The translations under genes were made by a program, and so were the position numbers. The notes beneath the pieces were generated by a model. That model was given only the letters and a program-made list of their open reading frames with translations. It did no database searches and was not told where the DNA came from. DNA of 40,197 nt from Candidatus Magasanikbacteria bacterium RIFOXYD1_FULL_40_23. GTDB lineage: Bacteria; Patescibacteriota; Patescibacteriia; Magasanikbacterales; GWA2-37-8. Location of the stretch: positions 393,423 to 433,619 of the forward strand of contig MFRA01000005.1 of the NCBI GenBank assembly GCA_001783215.1. The letters are read 5' to 3'. Of the stretch, positions 36,004 through 40,197 are shown in pieces (within the stretch, counting starts at the first letter, position 1; each line of letters starts with the position of its first letter).

Positions 36004-39000
36004 ATGACTGATGTATTAAAATCCGTAAAAAAAATCTTTACGGTTAGCGTTGTCGGTGCCACTATGTCGTGGTCCGTTGGCGTTTCAGCTTTGTTGCCAA
36101 TGGTTGCGAGCGCAGCTGTTTGCCCAACACTCGCTGCTGGCGACATGATCAAGGTATCTGGTAAAGCAGCTATCTACTCTGTCGACAAAATGAACAAAGT
36201 TTTATATTTCCCTTCTGGAGATGAATTCAAGAGTTGGAATGAAAACAATTCTTATGGCGGTTATGTAACCGTTACTCAAGAATGTTTTGATTCTTTGGCA
36301 GTTCCTAGTGCCTACCCAGGTGCTGTTAACTACCGCCCAGGTTCATACGTTGTAAAGAGACCTTCCTCTGATCAATTGTATGTTGTATTACCAGGAAACA
36401 AACTTTCCAAAGTTACTCCTGCCGACGCTGCTCTATTATACGGAGCTTCATACAAAGTAATGACTGTTGCTGACGCTTTCTGGCCTCACTACGTATTAAG
36501 AGGTGCAGACATCGCCGGTATGGTTCATGAAGGTATGTTGGTAAGTAATGATGGCAAAACATGGTATGTTGATGCTGCTAATGTTCTACGCGAAGTTACT
36601 GCTACAGGTATGACCGCAAACAGATTTAAAGCTGCTTTCGTTCACACTGTTCCAGCTTCTGCTTTAGTAGGAACATCAGTTGGTACTTCACTTGCCGCCA
36701 TGGAATCTGTTCTTACAAACAGAACACAAGATGGAGCTATTTCCGCTCCAGCCCCAGTAGTTGGTGGTAACCTAAGTGTTACTCTAGCTGCTGACAACCC
36801 AGCTGCTGCAAACCTTGCTGACGGTTCTGCTTACAACGCTGTGTTGAAAGTAAACCTAAGCGCTGGTGCAGCTACTCAAGTTACAGGATTAACCCTAACT
36901 AAGACTGGTCTTATTTCTAATACAAATATTACCGGCGTTAGTGTTTGGGACGCTGCTGGCAACCGCCATGGCGATGTTATGACTTCCTTAACTTCTGACA
37001 ACAAAATCACTCTAAGCTTCGGATCTTACCCAGTACTTGTTGGTGCTGGTGCATCCGAAACTTTGACAGTTAAAGTAAATATTTCTGGAGCTGCTAATTC
37101 CGGCTTAGTTGGATTTAGTGTTGCAGCTGCTACAGACGTTGTAAGCAACGGAACTGTTAGTGGTTCTTTCCCAATTACAGGAAACCAGATGGCTATCATT
37201 GATGGTAATGCTTCTTTAGCTTCTACCACCATTTCTGGCCAATCAGTTGGCGGAGCTACAACTCAACCAGCTAGCACTGCTTCAGGTAACTTACAAATTG
37301 GTGACTTACAAAAAGAAGTTGCTAAATTTAGATTTACCGAAAACAGTGGTAACGAAGATGTTCAAGTTTCAAGAGTAACTCTTTTCGCTCAAGGAACTAT
37401 CCAAGATGCCGACTTAGCTAACATCAGTGTTTATGCACCAGATGGAACTTTGCTTGGTAATGGCGGAAGTTTGAGTGGTCGTTATGTTACTATTTCATTT
37501 GCATCTCCTTACACTGTACCAAAGAGTACAAATCGTGATCTAACTGTAAAGACTGACGTTGTAAATGGTTCAACACGCAACTTCAGATTCCAAATTCAGA
37601 GTGATTACGATGTAATGATCAAGGGTGTATCCACCGGATTCTACATTTTGCCTGCTTCATTCAGCGTTGTTTCCAGCACAAGTGGTTGGTTCAACATGGG
37701 TGCCGGCTCATTAACCTTAAACAAGACAGTAAGTTCTCCAGCTGGAAACATTTCCGCTGGTGCTTCTAACATTGTTTTGGCTAAATTTGATGTAAAGGCT
37801 GTTGGTGAATCCATGGAATTACGCAAGATGGGTCTTGGTGTTAACTGGGGTCTTACAGGTCCTCACACCAACCTCACAGGCAATGTAGTTGTTAGAGACG
37901 CTACAGATGGTACAGTTTACTTAACCGTAGCTGCTTCCACTGCTGCTCTATATACAAACGGAACACAACATAACCTATCAAGCTACATCAACCTTGCTTC
38001 AAATCAAACCAAGGTATTAGAAGTAGTTGGTAGTGTAAACTCCACTGCTACATCAGGTGTAAGCTATCAGGTACAAATTGGTAACTTCTATGCAAAGAGA
38101 CTTTCTTCATTAGATTTTGCTGATAACCTACCTACATCTGGAAACACCAGTACATCTGCTAACCAGTTAACAGTTAACGCAACTTCCTTAACTTGTTACA
38201 AAGATACAGCTATGGGTAACGTAACTCGCGCTCCTGGAGCAACTGCAGTTATCGGTCAGTACATTTGTACTGCTGGTACTTCTGAAGATGTTCGCTTGAG
38301 CAACGTTTCTGTAGCATTTGGTCAACCTTCAGGATCTGCTCCTGCAATGTTCCAAAACATGTCTCTTTGGAACGGATCTACACAATTAGGCACAACTCTA
38401 AGCACTGTTGCATCCTCATCTAATGCTTACAACTTTGACTTGACTGTTCCTAAGAACCAAACTGTAACATTACAATTGAAAGCCCTTATCGTTTCTGGAG
38501 CTTCCGGAACAGTTTCCTCTTCTCTTGCCTCTTATGCATATAACGGCAAAGACAGTGGAACAGCTGGTAGTTCTACAGATGTGGTAAACGGACAAACAGT
38601 TGTTGTTGGAGCTGGTAACCTAAACATTACTTCCGTATCTGACGCTACAACCATTTCTAGAGTATATGGTCCAGGTCAAACAGGAGTACAATTAGGTAAA
38701 TTCAAATTCGCTGCTGCAAATGATGACGTAACTTTGAGTAAGTTAACTCTTACTGCTCGTCGTCCAGATGTTGGCGGTACAGACCAAACTACTTTGGGTA
38801 CATTTGGAAGCTTGTCATTGTATGATGGCTCCACATTATTGGCCTCTGGTAGTTATGTAAACGGTGATGTTGTATTCACCGGCTTTAGCTCTACAGTTGC
38901 TATGGATAGTTACAAGATTCTCACTTTGAAGGGTACAATCAACGCTTCTGGTGTAATCACAAGTAACTCTACCACTGCTTTCGCTGTAAAGAGCGACAGT

Positions 39001-39723
39001 AACACAGACTTGGAAGCTAGATCAGCTGCTGGTGCCTTACTTGGTACTGCAGATGTAAACTACAACACCGCAAGTAACGCTGGTGCTGCTGAAACCAGAT
39101 TAGCCACATCCACAGCTTATATGTTCCACGATGCTTACCCAACAGTAGCTGTTGGATCAGTAGGAACTGCTTTGCCTTTGGATTCCTTGGCTAAAGTACT
39201 CAAATTCACAATTACCAACCCTGGTACTCGTGATTTGAGAGTTGGTTCAACAACAATCGCATTCAACGTTTCTGGTTTAGTTGGTGGCGTAGACACTGGC
39301 CTTGCTAGTGGTACTATCCAAGATGTTAGATTGTACGAAGATAACGGATCTGGCGGCCTAGGTACTTACCTTGCTAACAGAACTGTTACTATCGGCACAT
39401 CTACAGCTAACCCATACAGTATCGACTTTAACGCTGACTTTGATCAGAACAGCTTATTGGCCAACTTCGTAGTTGCTCCAGGAGCTTCTCGAACATTGAT
39501 CGTTACTGCCGACACTACCCGCATGTTGAACGCAAAGACTACCGGAAGTGTAACACTATCCGCTAAGATCTCTGGTTCTACAGGTTGGAGTGGTACAGCT
39601 TGGAACACAGGTAACTTGTTCTACTTCTACACACCAGTAGGAGGAAGCGAGAACGATGCTCCAGGTTACTCTGCATCAGACTCTTACGATGTATCAGGGG
39701 CAACCTTGAACTACACCCTCTAA
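36004..39723 (+). CDS. S-layer-like secreted surface protein
   Basis: Signal peptide ending LPMVASAA, 1239 aa, Ser/Thr/Ala/Gly-rich beta repeats, very low Cys, own terminator. Confidence 0.75.
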   Translation: MTDVLKSVKKIFTVSVVGATMSWSVGVSALLPMVASAAVCPTLAAGDMIKVSGKAAIYSVDKMNKVLYFPSGDEFKSWNENNSYGGYVTVTQECFDSLAVPSAYPGAVNYRPGSYVVKRPSSDQLYVVLPGNKLSKVTPADAALLYGASYKVMTVADAFWPHYVLRGADIAGMVHEGMLVSNDGKTWYVDAANVLREVTATGMTANRFKAAFVHTVPASALVGTSVGTSLAAMESVLTNRTQDGAISAPAPVVGGNLSVTLAADNPAAANLADGSAYNAVLKVNLSAGAATQVTGLTLTKTGLISNTNITGVSVWDAAGNRHGDVMTSLTSDNKITLSFGSYPVLVGAGASETLTVKVNISGAANSGLVGFSVAAATDVVSNGTVSGSFPITGNQMAIIDGNASLASTTISGQSVGGATTQPASTASGNLQIGDLQKEVAKFRFTENSGNEDVQVSRVTLFAQGTIQDADLANISVYAPDGTLLGNGGSLSGRYVTISFASPYTVPKSTNRDLTVKTDVVNGSTRNFRFQIQSDYDVMIKGVSTGFYILPASFSVVSSTSGWFNMGAGSLTLNKTVSSPAGNISAGASNIVLAKFDVKAVGESMELRKMGLGVNWGLTGPHTNLTGNVVVRDATDGTVYLTVAASTAALYTNGTQHNLSSYINLASNQTKVLEVVGSVNSTATSGVSYQVQIGNFYAKRLSSLDFADNLPTSGNTSTSANQLTVNATSLTCYKDTAMGNVTRAPGATAVIGQYICTAGTSEDVRLSNVSVAFGQPSGSAPAMFQNMSLWNGSTQLGTTLSTVASSSNAYNFDLTVPKNQTVTLQLKALIVSGASGTVSSSLASYAYNGKDSGTAGSSTDVVNGQTVVVGAGNLNITSVSDATTISRVYGPGQTGVQLGKFKFAAANDDVTLSKLTLTARRPDVGGTDQTTLGTFGSLSLYDGSTLLASGSYVNGDVVFTGFSSTVAMDSYKILTLKGTINASGVITSNSTTAFAVKSDSNTDLEARSAAGALLGTADVNYNTASNAGAAETRLATSTAYMFHDAYPTVAVGSVGTALPLDSLAKVLKFTITNPGTRDLRVGSTTIAFNVSGLVGGVDTGLASGTIQDVRLYEDNGSGGLGTYLANRTVTIGTSTANPYSIDFNADFDQNSLLANFVVAPGASRTLIVTADTTRMLNAKTTGSVTLSAKISGSTGWSGTAWNTGNLFYFYTPVGGSENDAPGYSASDSYDVSGATLNYTL

Positions 39724-39760
39724 TGAGTTTGTAGCGAGTCTGTAAAAAGTTTACAGAGCA

Positions 39761-39790
39761 AAACCCGCCCGCAAGGGCGGGTTTTTGTTT
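39761..39790 (+). terminator. Strong intrinsic terminator of the S-layer gene
   Basis: AAAACCCGCCC-gcaa-GGGCGGGTTTTTGTTTTT. Confidence 0.85.
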
Positions 39791-39954
39791 TTAATTTTTT
39801 ATATTTTTAATTCTTTCTTGCGCTTTTTACAACGTAAATTTTTTTTCTCCCCACTTCTTTAGTAGAAAACAGCTTTCCACCTTTTGGAACCAAAAGCTGG
39901 AGGGAAAAGTTTCCGAGCGGATACTCACCTCCGGTACTTCCATCGGCTCAAATT

Positions 39955-40042
39955 CACTTTTGTCCTGAACTCACTTACCTGTCTATAACAGGTAAGTTCA
40001 AACAGCAGGACAAATTCTTTTTGCTAAAGCAAAAAGCAACCG
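39955..40042 (+). ncRNA. Structured 88-nt core, copy 2 (element continues toward the window end)
   Basis: Aligns without gaps to the reverse complement of 31042-31129. Confidence 0.65.
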
Positions 40043-40197
40043 TTCGTTCTCACCGTGGTAAGTACACGTCGTCTCGTATGTGCTCGGATGGACAGTTGAG
40101 TGTCCGTCGATTGTCCGGTTCGGGCGAACATTGGAACTGTGAGGCAAGCAGACAGAGACAAACCCGAACGGTTCCTTGGCGGAATCTGCCCTGTGTT

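Overview
AT-rich bacterial window whose gene set and style (S-layer-like protein with its own sigma factor, GT2 arrays, MacAB-like exporter, genes without Shine-Dalgarno sites) look like a Patescibacteria/CPR genome; this lineage is inferred and not tested. Ordinary content: a surface-sugar cluster (five complete GT2 glycosyltransferases, UDP-sugar dehydrogenase, RmlB, an RmlA-like nucleotidyltransferase, a plant-type epimerase/reductase, a phosphosugar isomerase), FtsW, MurG, L27, a PilT-like ATPase, a CCA-adding enzyme, a MacA/MacB-type exporter, DnaG, RpoD, tRNA-Lys and tRNA-Val, an amino-acid permease, and an ECF sigma / DUF5667-like / S-layer module. Most notable: (1) an 88-nt element present in two inverted copies flanking the S-layer locus, where 8 of 9 differences are four compensatory base-pair changes in one hairpin, one copy lying inside a 483-bp element with 22-bp perfect terminal inverted repeats; (2) a 165-nt minus-strand RNA with a tmRNA-type alanine acceptor (G3-U70, encoded CCA), far shorter than normal tmRNA, with its own promoter and terminator; (3) a repeat family ending exactly 3 nt before the start codons of three genes; (4) a bacterial homologue of the plant/viral rhamnose-synthase epimerase/reductase that explains the missing RmlC/RmlD; (5) three foreign-looking single-gene cassettes with their own promoters; (6) a 134-bp insertion that duplicates the tRNA-Val 3' end; (7) three palindromic operators upstream of an HTH gene.
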